From a bacterium (GTDB taxonomy: Bacteria > Armatimonadota > UBA5829), in the NCBI GenBank assembly GCA_021371935.1, contig JAJFVF010000012.1:62001-126000 (forward strand): 64,000 nucleotides of DNA, given 5' to 3'. The position numbers were made by a program, and so were the translations under genes. Positions 24,026-32,651 of this stretch are shown here, in pieces. The notes below the pieces were generated by a model that saw only the letters and a list, made by a program, of their open reading frames with translations, was not told where the DNA came from and searched no databases. Positions within the stretch are counted from its first letter, which is position 1, and every line of letters begins with the position of its first letter.

Positions 24026-25830
24026 TATGACCTCACCACAAGAGTTGCGGGGTAGTTCGATCCCGCCACCGGCAGAGTCACTATTCTTACATACCTCACT
24101 TCGCCCGGCCTGAGCCGATATGACTTTAGCGAAAATTCTGACGGCGGCTTGATATACTTCGTCGATACGAACTCTCCGTCAATAATAAATACCCCGGATG
24201 CGAGTCCCGCACTCGGATCGAACACCACTGTCACTTTTTTTGTAGTATCGGTCGGATTCGTTACCTTAACGTCAATCTGGTACGTTACACCATAATTGCC
24301 GTAGAGCTTCTTCTGTTCGGTGGCATCCGTTAAGGCATGCTTGCCGATTGGAATGAACGCCCACCGTTTGCCCACTACATAGTCTGCATTTACATCAAGG
24401 ACCGGAAGAGGATAGATATGCTCGCTCATTGTCAGGACAAGAGGGTTCGGCGCCGAGGCTATATCACCCGCCGCAACGTTATCGAGACCAGGCGGATTGG
24501 CAACGATCCTGATATAAGACTCGCCGCCGTCTATCTGGGTGATCTGTAATATGCCGCTGGTGGTGTCAAGATGACCGAGCATATCCGAGACAAGCACCAG
24601 GCGAGACTCGGGCGGTATGGTCTCTATTACACTGACATCACTGCGGTCATCCTTCAAAAATGAAGAACTCGCCTGATACCCGACAAGCACTGTGTCGGTG
24701 ATGGGACTGGATACGGCTCGTGCAACTTTGATTCTGATCGGAGTAAGGTTCGGGTTTATCACATCCACCAGAAAATGGACATTCTTGCCCATGGCGTTTT
24801 GGTGATGGAAAAGCACCCTGGTCGGCTTGTTGTCCGTCAGTTTGCCGGCAAAGAGCACCTGATATTTGAGCAGGCGCTCGGGATCATTGCTATAGAAGAG
24901 CTGACTCACTTCGCTGCGGCGCATCGCGATATTGTGAACACTGACATCCGCTTTTGTACTTAATGGAATATAACCAGGACCACTGATGCGGACGTCGACT
25001 TTAGCGGTTCGTTCCCTGGCTGTGGGAAGCGCATCACCACGGCAGTCGACCGAGCCAAGCTCCAATCTTGCTCCAGGTTCGACCATGATATTGCGGGTAA
25101 TGGCCTGTCTGACGGCATAGCAGACGGTTGAAGCCGGACAGGGATTGCCCGTCACCTCCGCAACAGCCCTGCCTGAAATATAGCCTGCATACTTTTTTAC
25201 ACTTACAGGCAAACTTGCTTTCTCGCCGTCGACACTTACATCAATGACTGTGTCGCCGAGCTTTCGGCCTGTTACCTGAACACAACGCGAGCCCGTCACT
25301 GCCATGGCCGATGCGGTATTCATGTCCTGAGAACTGGCGGTAATCTTGCCGATAGCGGCTCCACCAACTGAGACAATTCTGTTTTCACCCAAAGGCACGG
25401 TCAGCCGCCTGTCGCTGAGCACAACTGCAGGCATCAAAAGCAGAGATTTGATATTGGATGCCCAGGAGACTGCAAGCGATAAGGCATCCGTGCGATTTGC
25501 CTTTGCATCGGAGGATGTGGCGATGCAGATCATTGTGTCGCCAGAATATACTCGACCCTGAGATTTATCGCCCTTTGCATACAGACTCTTCGGATCAACC
25601 CCAGACTTTACCAGTTGGATCAGACGCCCTGCTGTAATTTCAGCCCTCCTGGCGGAAGTGAGAGAGCCGTTGCCAACCTTGAACTTTACTACAGGCAGGT
25701 CGTTGATGGTGACCGTTGCGTTCGCAATACCCACCCTCGGCTTGAACTCTGCCAACGCCGATCCGGCCAGGATTAAAGACAAGACAACAATCAAAATAAT
25801 ACCGGTTGTCCTGCGGATACAGACACACAT
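24025..25830 (-). CDS. Exported protein of unknown function with Ig-like (Big_2-like) segment
   Basis: 601-aa exported protein; I do not recognise a family. Signal peptide (GIILIVVLSLILAGSALAEF). Residues about 30-105 contain a possible small domain on the theme VKFKVGNGSLTSARRAEITAGRLIQLVKSG. Residues about 140-215 are Big_2-like (VPLGENRIVSVGGAAIGKIT, then VSVDGEKASLPVSVKKY), followed by a BON-like or secretin-adjacent stretch (VCYAVRQAITRNIMVEPGARLELG). The rest is beta-rich. No SD precedes the ATG at 25830; instead an intrinsic terminator hairpin sits directly upstream, which suggests attenuation control. It probably heads an operon with the glycosidase and SGNH hydrolase. Confidence 0.75.
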   Translation of the reverse strand: MCVCIRRTTGIILIVVLSLILAGSALAEFKPRVGIANATVTINDLPVVKFKVGNGSLTSARRAEITAGRLIQLVKSGVDPKSLYAKGDKSQGRVYSGDTMICIATSSDAKANRTDALSLAVSWASNIKSLLLMPAVVLSDRRLTVPLGENRIVSVGGAAIGKITASSQDMNTASAMAVTGSRCVQVTGRKLGDTVIDVSVDGEKASLPVSVKKYAGYISGRAVAEVTGNPCPASTVCYAVRQAITRNIMVEPGARLELGSVDCRGDALPTARERTAKVDVRISGPGYIPLSTKADVSVHNIAMRRSEVSQLFYSNDPERLLKYQVLFAGKLTDNKPTRVLFHHQNAMGKNVHFLVDVINPNLTPIRIKVARAVSSPITDTVLVGYQASSSFLKDDRSDVSVIETIPPESRLVLVSDMLGHLDTTSGILQITQIDGGESYIRIVANPPGLDNVAAGDIASAPNPLVLTMSEHIYPLPVLDVNADYVVGKRWAFIPIGKHALTDATEQKKLYGNYGVTYQIDVKVTNPTDTTKKVTVVFDPSAGLASGVFIIDGEFVSTKYIKPPSEFSLKSYRLRPGEVRYVRIVTLPVAGSNYPATLVVRS

Positions 25831-25841
25831 AACTTTAAAAA

Positions 25842-25867
25842 GGGAAAAAGCCGCTTAGCCTTTTCCC
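25842..25867 (-). terminator. Intrinsic terminator/attenuator just before a start codon
   Basis: 10-bp stem (GGGAAAAGGC with GCTTTTTCCC, one G-U pair, 6-nt loop) followed by TTTTT and, six bases later, the ATG of the exported protein. Just upstream AGGGGAG plus ATG (25869) opens an in-frame mini-ORF Met-Gly-Lys-Gly-stop that runs into the hairpin. Confidence 0.65.
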
Positions 25868-25903
25868 ATTTACTCCCCTTGATTTATTCACTCTTTCATG
25901 GCT

Positions 25904-25932
25904 ATTCTATATATAGGTATTCCTGGTGTCAA
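25904..25932 (-). promoter_or_regulatory. Sigma-70 promoter for the exported-protein operon
   Basis: Minus-strand TTGACA (25927-25932), 17-base spacer, TAGAAT (25904-25909). It would start a leader of roughly 65 nt that contains the mini-ORF and terminator. Confidence 0.65.
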
Positions 25933-25997
25933 GGATAAGCAGACATAGTTATAGTTCCATGCTTTTTGGGTAATGCCCAAATCGTGGAGGACTCATA

Positions 25998-26336
25998 TTG
26001 AGATTTATGAGAATTATTTTCCTGGTGGTGTTGGTGGTCGCGCTCTGCACAGGAGCGTCAGCCACCCTGACGTGGGTCAAAACATTTAACGATCTCTATA
26101 ACCCCAAGCCCAACAGCGCTATCACTAAAGCAAAGTGCGCACTCTGCCACACAACGCCCGCAGGGACAGATGGACTCAACTGCTATGGCAAGATGCTTGA
26201 AAAAGCCAAGGTTGAACCCAGCAGCCTTAAGGCCATTGAAAGGAAAGACGCCGATAAGGACGGGGTCAGCAATATTGTCGAGATCAAGGCGGGCACACTG
26301 CCGGCAGACCCGAAGAGTAGACCTCGAAATAAGTGA
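25998..26336 (+). CDS. Small exported CxxCH protein with Ca-binding repeat
   Basis: 112-aa exported protein, probably a small periplasmic c-type cytochrome or haem-binding protein. Signal peptide (IIFLVVLVVALCTGASA). One CALCH motif at residues 47-51 would hold a single haem. A downstream DADKDGVSNIVEIKAG (84-99) is a thrombospondin-type-3-like Asp/Gly calcium-binding repeat. The two together with LNCYGK between them recall small single-haem proteins of environmental bacteria. Start is TTG at 25998, seven bases after GGAGG; the next Met at 26007 is too far from the SD. Transcribed divergently from the exported-protein operon. Confidence 0.75.
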   Translation: MRFMRIIFLVVLVVALCTGASATLTWVKTFNDLYNPKPNSAITKAKCALCHTTPAGTDGLNCYGKMLEKAKVEPSSLKAIERKDADKDGVSNIVEIKAGTLPADPKSRPRNK

Positions 26337-26464
26337 GTACTGAGTGATTTTTCTTGGACCTGCGCAGCATCACTGCTCTTAATGCTTATCTGCGGCATTC
26401 AAAATATTCATCTGTGAAACGGCCTGAACACATTAATTTTTTGACACTAATTTACGAAGAAATA

Positions 26465-26494
26465 TTGACCACATTAGTGTGCGGATGTTATACT
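26465..26494 (+). promoter_or_regulatory. Sigma-70 promoter for the cdaA operon
   Basis: TTGACC (26465-26470), 18-base spacer, TATACT (26489-26494), about 57 nt before the cdaA start. An 8-bp inverted repeat ACACTAAT (26444-26451) / ATTAGTGT (26473-26480) flanks the -35 and may be an operator. Confidence 0.6.
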
Positions 26495-26550
26495 TACAGT
26501 GTAATATTAGAGCGGACACAACAGGCAACTGACTCATCGGACAAGGTAAA

Positions 26551-27423
26551 TTGGACTTCTTAGGGGCATGGCTTAAAGACCTCGCGGCTGCGGGGTGGAC
26601 CAACATTATTTCAACATTTTTTGACATCATATTCGTGGCCGCGCTTGTTTACTGGCTGATTATGCTGTCCAAACGCAGCCGGGCATGGCATATCATCTGG
26701 GGACTGCTGCTCTTCCTATTTCTCGTTCCGATAACCGATTGGCTTCATCTTCAGACCCTCAACTATTTACTGCGCTCATTCCTGCCTTTGGGACCGGTCG
26801 CGATTGTTATCCTTTTCCTGCCTGAGCTTCGCCATGCGCTCGAAAACATGGGCAGGTTCGCCGGATGGGGGTCGGGACTGGGCGTGTTGGATGAAGAAGA
26901 CCGCTCATCACTTGTCGAGGTGATTGTGAAATCGACATGCAGGATGTCCGATAGACAGATCGGTGCACTAATTGTCATAGAACGTGAAAGCTCACTCGAC
27001 GATATTGCCGCTACCGGCACTCGTCTGGATGCACAGGCAAGCGAGGGGTTGATAGGCTCTATCTTTAACCCCGGCAGCCCTCTACACGATGGCGCGGTCA
27101 TTATTCGAAGCAACAGAATTATCGCCGCCGGATGCACACTTCCACTGAGTGAAAGCGCCCACGTAGGAACGATGATACATACCCGGCACAAGGCTGCACT
27201 CGGTGTTGCTGAAGAAAGCGACGCCGCTGTGGTGGTGGTCTCGGAAGAGACGGGCACAATCTCACTTGCGCTCGAAGGGAAACTCCACCGCGGCTTGAAT
27301 GAAGAATCACTTACACGCAGACTTAAAAACCTTTCTGGGATCGCTGACGAAAAAAGAAACAGGTCGGATTTCGCACGCAGAGTTAACGGCACCATCAGGA
27401 AGGCCAGGTCCAGACTGAGATGA
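26551..27423 (+). CDS. cdaA: Diadenylate cyclase CdaA
   Basis: Makes cyclic di-AMP from two ATP. Three N-terminal membrane helices (about 20-90) then the DAC domain with the DGA motif (LHDGAVII, 180-182) and an RHK variant (TRHKAALG, 212-214) of the usual RHR. 290 aa is typical for CdaA. Start is TTG at 26551 behind an AAGG; no in-frame ATG lies nearby. It overlaps cdaR by 4 nt (ATGA), the conserved cdaA-cdaR arrangement, and the operon continues to ndk rather than to glmM as in Firmicutes. Confidence 0.93.
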   Translation: MDFLGAWLKDLAAAGWTNIISTFFDIIFVAALVYWLIMLSKRSRAWHIIWGLLLFLFLVPITDWLHLQTLNYLLRSFLPLGPVAIVILFLPELRHALENMGRFAGWGSGLGVLDEEDRSSLVEVIVKSTCRMSDRQIGALIVIERESSLDDIAATGTRLDAQASEGLIGSIFNPGSPLHDGAVIIRSNRIIAAGCTLPLSESAHVGTMIHTRHKAALGVAEESDAAVVVVSEETGTISLALEGKLHRGLNEESLTRRLKNLSGIADEKRNRSDFARRVNGTIRKARSRLR

Positions 27424-28358
27424 TCCAACACAATCTCTTTTATAAACTGCTTGCCCTCGGCGTGGCTGTCGGCCTGTTTATGTATGTAAATGCCGAACAG
27501 AACCCGAGAGCACGAAAGACTTATAATGTTCCGATTTCATCCATCAACATCGCTAAGGGATATGTGGCAGATGTCAGTCTGGACGAAGCAAGCGTGACGA
27601 TAAGCGGCCTCAAATCCATTACAGACTCAATACAAAGAGTGACCGCAGTAGTGGACCTGAGTTCCGCAAAGCCGAGTTTTGGAAAGATCGAAAAAACACT
27701 CAAGATAAAAGCAAACATATTTGGGGTGGCATCGGCGGATTTGGACAAACTCGACGTCAAGGTGAACCCCAAAACCGTCAAAGTGCACATAGAGGCTCTC
27801 AGCGGCAAAAGACTGCCGGTTGAGGTAAAGTTCCCTACTGCTCCGCCGCTTGGTTACTCATACTCTAACCCGGAACTGGCGCCGGGAAGCGTCTCGGTAT
27901 CGGGAAAAAGCACCCAGGTATCGCAAGTAAAGAGAGTTGTGCTCACCCTGCCGAATCAGTTCTCCGATCAGTCCATAGATGATTATTTTGCCCTGACACC
28001 TCTCGATTCAAGCGGAAGTAAGGTGGAAGACATAGCTCTTTCGCCTGAAAAAGTGAGGCTAAAAATCGAACTGGTGGAAGTGCCTGCAACTAAAACAGTG
28101 ATAGTCAGCCCTAACGTCCAGGGTGAACCAAAATATCCGGCTAAAGTCAATCGTGTGACGACCGTTCCGGCATCGGTGACTCTTATGGGTAAACCAAGCA
28201 CATTGGCAGGCATAAGCACAATTACCACGGACAGAGTCTCGATCGAAGGAGTAAGCGAGACAATTACTCGCGATGTTGACCTGAGGGTGCCGCCGGGAGT
28301 AAAGATATCGGGACATGGCAGCGTGAAAGTGGGAGTCTATATAGGAGCCGGTGATTGA
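27420..28358 (+). CDS. cdaR: YbbR-domain protein CdaR
   Basis: Membrane-anchored regulator of CdaA, facing the outside of the cytoplasmic membrane. One N-terminal helix ([20 protein letters not shown], the conserved YbbR start) followed by three or four YbbR repeats of about 80 aa (for example [22 protein letters not shown] and [21 protein letters not shown]). 312 aa. Overlaps cdaA by 4 nt and ndk by one, so translation is coupled. Confidence 0.9.
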   Translation: MIQHNLFYKLLALGVAVGLFMYVNAEQNPRARKTYNVPISSINIAKGYVADVSLDEASVTISGLKSITDSIQRVTAVVDLSSAKPSFGKIEKTLKIKANIFGVASADLDKLDVKVNPKTVKVHIEALSGKRLPVEVKFPTAPPLGYSYSNPELAPGSVSVSGKSTQVSQVKRVVLTLPNQFSDQSIDDYFALTPLDSSGSKVEDIALSPEKVRLKIELVEVPATKTVIVSPNVQGEPKYPAKVNRVTTVPASVTLMGKPSTLAGISTITTDRVSIEGVSETITRDVDLRVPPGVKISGHGSVKVGVYIGAGD

Positions 28359-28771
28359 TGGCCGAAAGAACATTCATAATGATTAAGCCCGATGGGGTCG
28401 CTAGAAAGCTCATCGGTGAGATAATAGGCCGGATAGAGCGGCGCAACTTCACTATCGCTGCTATGGAGATGCTCGTCCCATCACGTGAACTTGCAAGGAA
28501 ACACTATGCCGTCCATGAAGGAAAAGACTTCTTCGAGGCTGTGGTGGACTTCATTACATCGGGACCGGTGGTGGCGATGGTGGTCGAAGGCGAAAATGCG
28601 ATCGCCCTGATGCGAAACATTATGGGCGCTACAAAGCCAGAAAATGCCTCCCCGGGAACAATCCGGGGAGACCTTACTATAAGCACTCGCGAAAACCTCA
28701 TACACGGCTCGGACTCACCGGAGACTGCCGCATATGAGATCGGACTGTGGTTTCCCGAGATCGGTAATTGA
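28358..28771 (+). CDS. ndk: Nucleoside diphosphate kinase
   Basis: Transfers the gamma-phosphate of ATP to NDPs through a phosphohistidine. 137 aa; TFIMIKPDG at the N terminus and active-site His116 in NLIHGSDS, with the usual [16 protein letters not shown] before it. Start is the ATG at 28358 in a TGATG overlap with cdaR, with AGGAG ten bases upstream. A decayed copy of its 3' end lies at 31339-31422. Confidence 0.96.
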   Translation: MAERTFIMIKPDGVARKLIGEIIGRIERRNFTIAAMEMLVPSRELARKHYAVHEGKDFFEAVVDFITSGPVVAMVVEGENAIALMRNIMGATKPENASPGTIRGDLTISTRENLIHGSDSPETAAYEIGLWFPEIGN

Positions 28772-28779
28772 TCGTGCTG

Positions 28780-28926
28780 TTACCAGACCCAACTAATATC
28801 GGTTGAAGTCCCGCCAATATCCACAGAGTCCTCGCCCCATGAACGTCTTGCCTCGACGCCGATATTTGCAATGTAGAAGCCTAGAGGCTGTTGAAAACGC
28901 AGCGCTCCACATAACAGAGTAAACAC
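28780..28926 (-). pseudogene. Possible 3' remnant of an unknown gene
   Basis: In the gap after ndk an open minus-strand stretch of 48 codons reads like the end of a beta-rich protein (GFYIANIGVEARRSWGED, ending SWVW and TAA). It has no SD and is closed upstream by a stop. It may be a gene fragment or chance. Confidence 0.25.
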
Positions 28927-29173
28927 ACTCGAATAACACGTTGCAACCCTCTAGCCCCCTGAATTTCATTTCATAGTCCATACAACTCGTCAGCCAGAAT
29001 AAATATCTCTGACTGCCCGCCTTTCGCGGTCATCATTATAGTGCATGCATGCAAATTGAGTCAGTTTGTGCACAAAGAAGGACATCAGTAAATATGTACA
29101 GTATTTACTGTAATGCCGTGTGTCGCACGGATGATTGATAATTCAATTCTGATTAATGAAGGAAGAGAAAACT
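28927..29173 (+). promoter_or_regulatory. Upstream region of the ankyrin/HEAT gene with an inverted repeat
   Basis: No gene seen. At 29086-29110 CAGTAAATA and TATTTACTG form perfect 9-bp arms around TGTACAG, a possible operator about 65 nt before the start. GTGCATGCATGC repeats at 29041-29052. Confidence 0.35.
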
Positions 29174-31300
29174 ATGAACAAACATTTTTGCGTTATGCTT
29201 GCCGTATGCACGGCACTTACCCTCGGCATGTTGAGTTCAGCTTGGGGAGGAGCAATTCACGATGCAGCCAAAGAAGGAAACCTCGACAGTGTTCGTACAC
29301 TTATTGAAAAAGAGCCTTCATTGGTAGATTCCATGAGCAAGTCGGACGGAACTCCTCTCGTCTGCGCCGCATGGAAAGGCCATCTGGCGGTTGCCGATTA
29401 CCTTATTTCACAAGGCGCGGATGTTAATGCCAAATTCTCCGATGACTACACCCCACTTTATATGGCTGTTATCGGAGGCAGCGTGGATGTCGTCACTTTA
29501 CTTATTGACAAAGGCGCCGATGTTAATGCTAATGAAAAGCAATATAATCTGACTGCACTGCACATTGCTGCATCAAATGGCAACAAGGAACTTGTGCAAC
29601 TGCTGCTTGACAAAGGTGCTGACCCCAAAGCAGCATCAAAAAAGGGCGTTACTCCAATAGAAAGCGCTGCAAACAATGACAATGGAGATATCTGCCAGAT
29701 TATTGTGGCAAAAGACCAGGGAGTTGTCGATTCACTTATTGCAAAACTCAGTGACAAAAACACAGATGCACGTAAAATGGCGGTGCGTGCGCTTGGTTAT
29801 GCAAAAGACCCACGGGCAATTGCATCTTTGGTCGACTTGCTGAAAGACAAAAACAAGGATATACGTTCCGCAGCCGCGAAAGCACTCGGTGACATCGGAG
29901 ACCCCCAAGCAGTTGAACCCCTGATAGCAGCGCTAAATGATAAGGATGCATCTACCCGAGCAGCAGTGGTTTCATCACTTGAGTCGCTTAAAGACGTGCG
30001 TGCTGTGGAACCATTGATTGCAACACTCAAAGATAAGGATTCTACAACACGGCTCGCAGCGGTTTCAGCACTCGGTTCGCTAAAAAACGATAGTGCGGTG
30101 GAGCCCTTGATTGCAACTTTGAAAGACAAAGATGCGGCAGTGCGGATCAAGACCATCTACACGCTTGGTTCCTTTAACGACCCGCGCGCAGTGGAGCCGC
30201 TCATCAAGCTGACAAAGAACAAAGATGCAAATGACCGAATCTGCGCAATATCCGCATTGGTAGCAATCGGCGACAAACGAGCTCAGGATGTCCTTATAAA
30301 CGCGCTGAAAGATAAGGATCCAAATGTTAGAGAACAGGGAGCCGGGGGACTGGGAGTTATAGGCGATTCAAAATCAGTAGAGCCGCTAATCTCCTCTCTT
30401 AATGACAAAAACTCCCAAGTCAGGGATGCTGCGGCTGAGTCACTGGTTGCGGTATGTGACTCAAGTTCTACCGATTTTCTGATGCAGGCAGTCAGTGGCA
30501 ATGATCCAAATGTCCTTGTCCCTGCAATGGATGCATTGGCCAAGATCGGCGATGCAAAGGCATTTCAGAGCGTCATCGACGCAGTAAAAATGAGCAATAG
30601 TCTGGATGTGTTGGAACACGCAGGTAATTGTCTGGCAAAAATTGCACCCGATGACGCCGTGAATGCGCTTGTTGAGATTGTTGAGGAGGCAAAGAACCCA
30701 TCAAACATCCAGGCAGTCATCACACTAGGTGCAATGGGACCTATGGCTATGGGTGCGGTGCCTAAAATAGCTCAGACTTGTGAGGCAAATGACTTTAAGG
30801 CGGTCGCTGATTACAGATATGACATGACTTCTTATGGCTCAGGACGCAGCATCTCATATGTGCTGACAAAGCCTAATAGGAATACGCCGGACTCGAAAAA
30901 AGGGAATCAGGGTGGTGGGTATACGCCGCGAACAACGAGGACGCCGGTGCCGGTGATGGCAGGCGCAAGCCCGGCAGCAATATTAGCGGGAGGAATTGGA
31001 GCCGCATTAGGATCAGGCCTTGCCAACGCTATTTTCAGTGCCAAGGACAAAAAGAAAGAGCGCAGAATTCTCAGCGCGAAAGTGGACAGCACTGTGAAAT
31101 CCGACATGGCCGAGCAATACGGAAGCTATGCAAAAGTCGAAAAGATCGAAATTGATGCACAGGCAATCTCTGTCTCTGCCCATGTCAATGCGCTGATTCA
31201 GGCAGGTCCCTATTCTCTAAAGAAGATTACCGGACAGGACTTTGGTCAGGATCGGGAAAAATGGCAGCAGTGGTGGTCGACTAGTCAAACTGGCGATTAG
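29174..31300 (+). CDS. Exported ankyrin plus HEAT repeat protein
   Basis: 708-aa exported protein-interaction scaffold of unknown partner. Signal peptide (VMLAVCTALTLGMLSSAWG). Residues about 28-165 hold four or five ankyrin repeats (GTPLVCAAWKGHLAVADYL, TALHIAASNGNKELVQLLL). Residues about 170-480 hold ten or so HEAT/PBS-lyase-like repeats of about 31 aa with consensus AVEPLIATLKDKDxxxRxAAxxALGxL, several nearly identical in DNA too. A Gly/Pro/Thr linker and a Gly/Ala hydrophobic segment (ILAGGIGAALGSGLANAIF) follow. Start is the ATG at 29174 with AAGGA ten bases upstream; an earlier ATG at 29156 lacks an SD. Confidence 0.88.
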   Translation: MNKHFCVMLAVCTALTLGMLSSAWGGAIHDAAKEGNLDSVRTLIEKEPSLVDSMSKSDGTPLVCAAWKGHLAVADYLISQGADVNAKFSDDYTPLYMAVIGGSVDVVTLLIDKGADVNANEKQYNLTALHIAASNGNKELVQLLLDKGADPKAASKKGVTPIESAANNDNGDICQIIVAKDQGVVDSLIAKLSDKNTDARKMAVRALGYAKDPRAIASLVDLLKDKNKDIRSAAAKALGDIGDPQAVEPLIAALNDKDASTRAAVVSSLESLKDVRAVEPLIATLKDKDSTTRLAAVSALGSLKNDSAVEPLIATLKDKDAAVRIKTIYTLGSFNDPRAVEPLIKLTKNKDANDRICAISALVAIGDKRAQDVLINALKDKDPNVREQGAGGLGVIGDSKSVEPLISSLNDKNSQVRDAAAESLVAVCDSSSTDFLMQAVSGNDPNVLVPAMDALAKIGDAKAFQSVIDAVKMSNSLDVLEHAGNCLAKIAPDDAVNALVEIVEEAKNPSNIQAVITLGAMGPMAMGAVPKIAQTCEANDFKAVADYRYDMTSYGSGRSISYVLTKPNRNTPDSKKGNQGGGYTPRTTRTPVPVMAGASPAAILAGGIGAALGSGLANAIFSAKDKKKERRILSAKVDSTVKSDMAEQYGSYAKVEKIEIDAQAISVSAHVNALIQAGPYSLKKITGQDFGQDREKWQQWWSTSQTGD

Positions 31301-31338
31301 ATATTTTAGCCTATTGCTGTGTCCCGATGGACATCGAA

Positions 31339-31422
31339 CTGGAAAATGCCTTCCCGGAAACAATCCGGGGAGGCATCACTCATGGCTCGTACTCGATGGA
31401 AACTACCTCACTTGAGATCGGG
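31339..31422 (+). pseudogene. Decayed 3' fragment of ndk
   Basis: Reads ENAFPETIRGG, then ITHGSYSMETTS and LEIGN, against intact ndk [23 protein letters not shown] and YEIGL. DNA matches over GAAAATGCC and ACAATCCGGGGAG. It lacks about 24 nt before the His and seems to have lost 21 nt between two GAGATCGG repeats present in intact ndk. It has no N terminus, so cannot be functional. Confidence 0.7.
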
Positions 31423-31424
31423 AA

Positions 31425-32351
31425 TCAGCATAGTCTTCTTCGTATGAGAGGGATTGCAAGACCCAGACCTGTAAGACATACGGCAAGCGTGCTCGGCTCG
31501 GGCACCATTGGCACGTCCCCATCGAACGCATAGCTGCGGAATGAACTGCTGTTCTGAGTTGAACTGCCCGCCACTGTGATGCCGTTTATGCCCCCATAGT
31601 TGAGAGTGAGTGCGGCATCTGGAGCAAGCAGGCTGCCCTGCAAAGACATGGAATTGATAGTGAGTGATGATGCATCATAATAGTTGAACAGCACATGGGT
31701 GCAGTCGATCCCATTGAGGGTCATGCCATAACTTAGGGTGCAGGTTTCACCGCCGACATTGACTATGACTGTGGAGCCAGCAGGGGCGCTGATTACGTGT
31801 GAGCTGACATTTGACCAGACTGTCGCCTGTTCATCCGTCAGGTTGAAGACATTCAGCGTGTCGCTGGTGCCTGTGAGGGTTACAGTGCTGTAGCCGTCAT
31901 AGACAAAAGTGCCGCTGCTCGTAAGGCTGGTCAGATTGTCTGAAGTAGACTGCATGCCGGTCAACAATGACTCGAAGTCGAGGACATCTGAATTATTTGA
32001 GATCGTATATGACGAAGAGGTCGAAGGCGAGGAGATAAGCTCACCCCCATAGGCCGTGTTTCCGTTATAGACCTGCCAAGCTCCCTCTGCATTCAAGTCT
32101 TCACCAACTATGAGACTGTAGCTGGAGGCATCCGGGGTCAATGAAGTGCCCACGCCGTACCATTTCGCCAATAGGTCACCGCCGACTGCCATGCGACCCT
32201 CCGTGCCGCCGCCCGCTGCCTGAGCATTGCCGAATATAAGCGCGTTGTAGTCGCTTATTGAGCTGAGAGGATTATATGCCTGCGCGCTCAAAGGAAGGGA
32301 AATTGATATGGCCAAAAAAGCAGCATTGCGAATCCATTTGAATACAACCAT
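31425..32351 (-). CDS. Choice-of-anchor A family PEP-CTERM protein
   Basis: 308-aa exported surface protein. Signal peptide (AAFLAISISLPLSAQA), then a choice-of-anchor A domain (NPLSSISDYNALIFGNAQ, EGRMAVGGDLLAKWYG near its start) and a C-terminal PEP-CTERM sorting signal: VPEPSTLAVCLTGLGL, helix, RRRLC. Such proteins are cut and anchored by exosortase and are often tied to exopolysaccharide. No exosortase is in the window. Start is the ATG at 32351, eight bases after GGAG; the open frame continues 25 codons upstream without an SD. Confidence 0.9.
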   Translation of the reverse strand: MVVFKWIRNAAFLAISISLPLSAQAYNPLSSISDYNALIFGNAQAAGGGTEGRMAVGGDLLAKWYGVGTSLTPDASSYSLIVGEDLNAEGAWQVYNGNTAYGGELISSPSTSSSYTISNNSDVLDFESLLTGMQSTSDNLTSLTSSGTFVYDGYSTVTLTGTSDTLNVFNLTDEQATVWSNVSSHVISAPAGSTVIVNVGGETCTLSYGMTLNGIDCTHVLFNYYDASSLTINSMSLQGSLLAPDAALTLNYGGINGITVAGSSTQNSSSFRSYAFDGDVPMVPEPSTLAVCLTGLGLAIPLIRRRLC

Positions 32352-32573
32352 CCTATATTCTCCATAATCCTTTAATTCTGCATGACCGATACGATATCGA
32401 TCACATGCATGCCTTAGCACATGCATATATTACTCCATGATTCATAATTAGCGCAACTGCAATTTCACTAATTGCCACAATATGGCTAATAGTTACGCAT
32501 ATAATGGCATGATTGTGACATGCAGGCGTCAAGTTGCTGTTGGATGGATGGATTGGAAGTTCGTCTGCTTGTT

Positions 32574-32651
32574 TAGCGCGGATTATGCGCATATCGCATA
32601 ATCCGGGTCTCTGAGAGCATTATTCACGTTCCTCGTGAATAATGCAGGTTA
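32574..32651. repeat. Twin-hairpin dispersed repeat, copy 4
   Basis: First stem GATTATGCG/CGCATAATC (32581-32589 with 32595-32603, loop CATAT) plus outer pairs; second stem 32617-32628/32634-32645 (loop TTCCT). The last three bases, TTA, are the complement of the TAA stop of the PIG-L gene. Confidence 0.85.

Noticed and set aside
31327-31533. 68-codon plus-strand frame containing the ndk-like stretch
   Set aside because: It begins mid-protein relative to ndk and runs antisense into the PEP-CTERM gene; treated as a pseudogene fragment.
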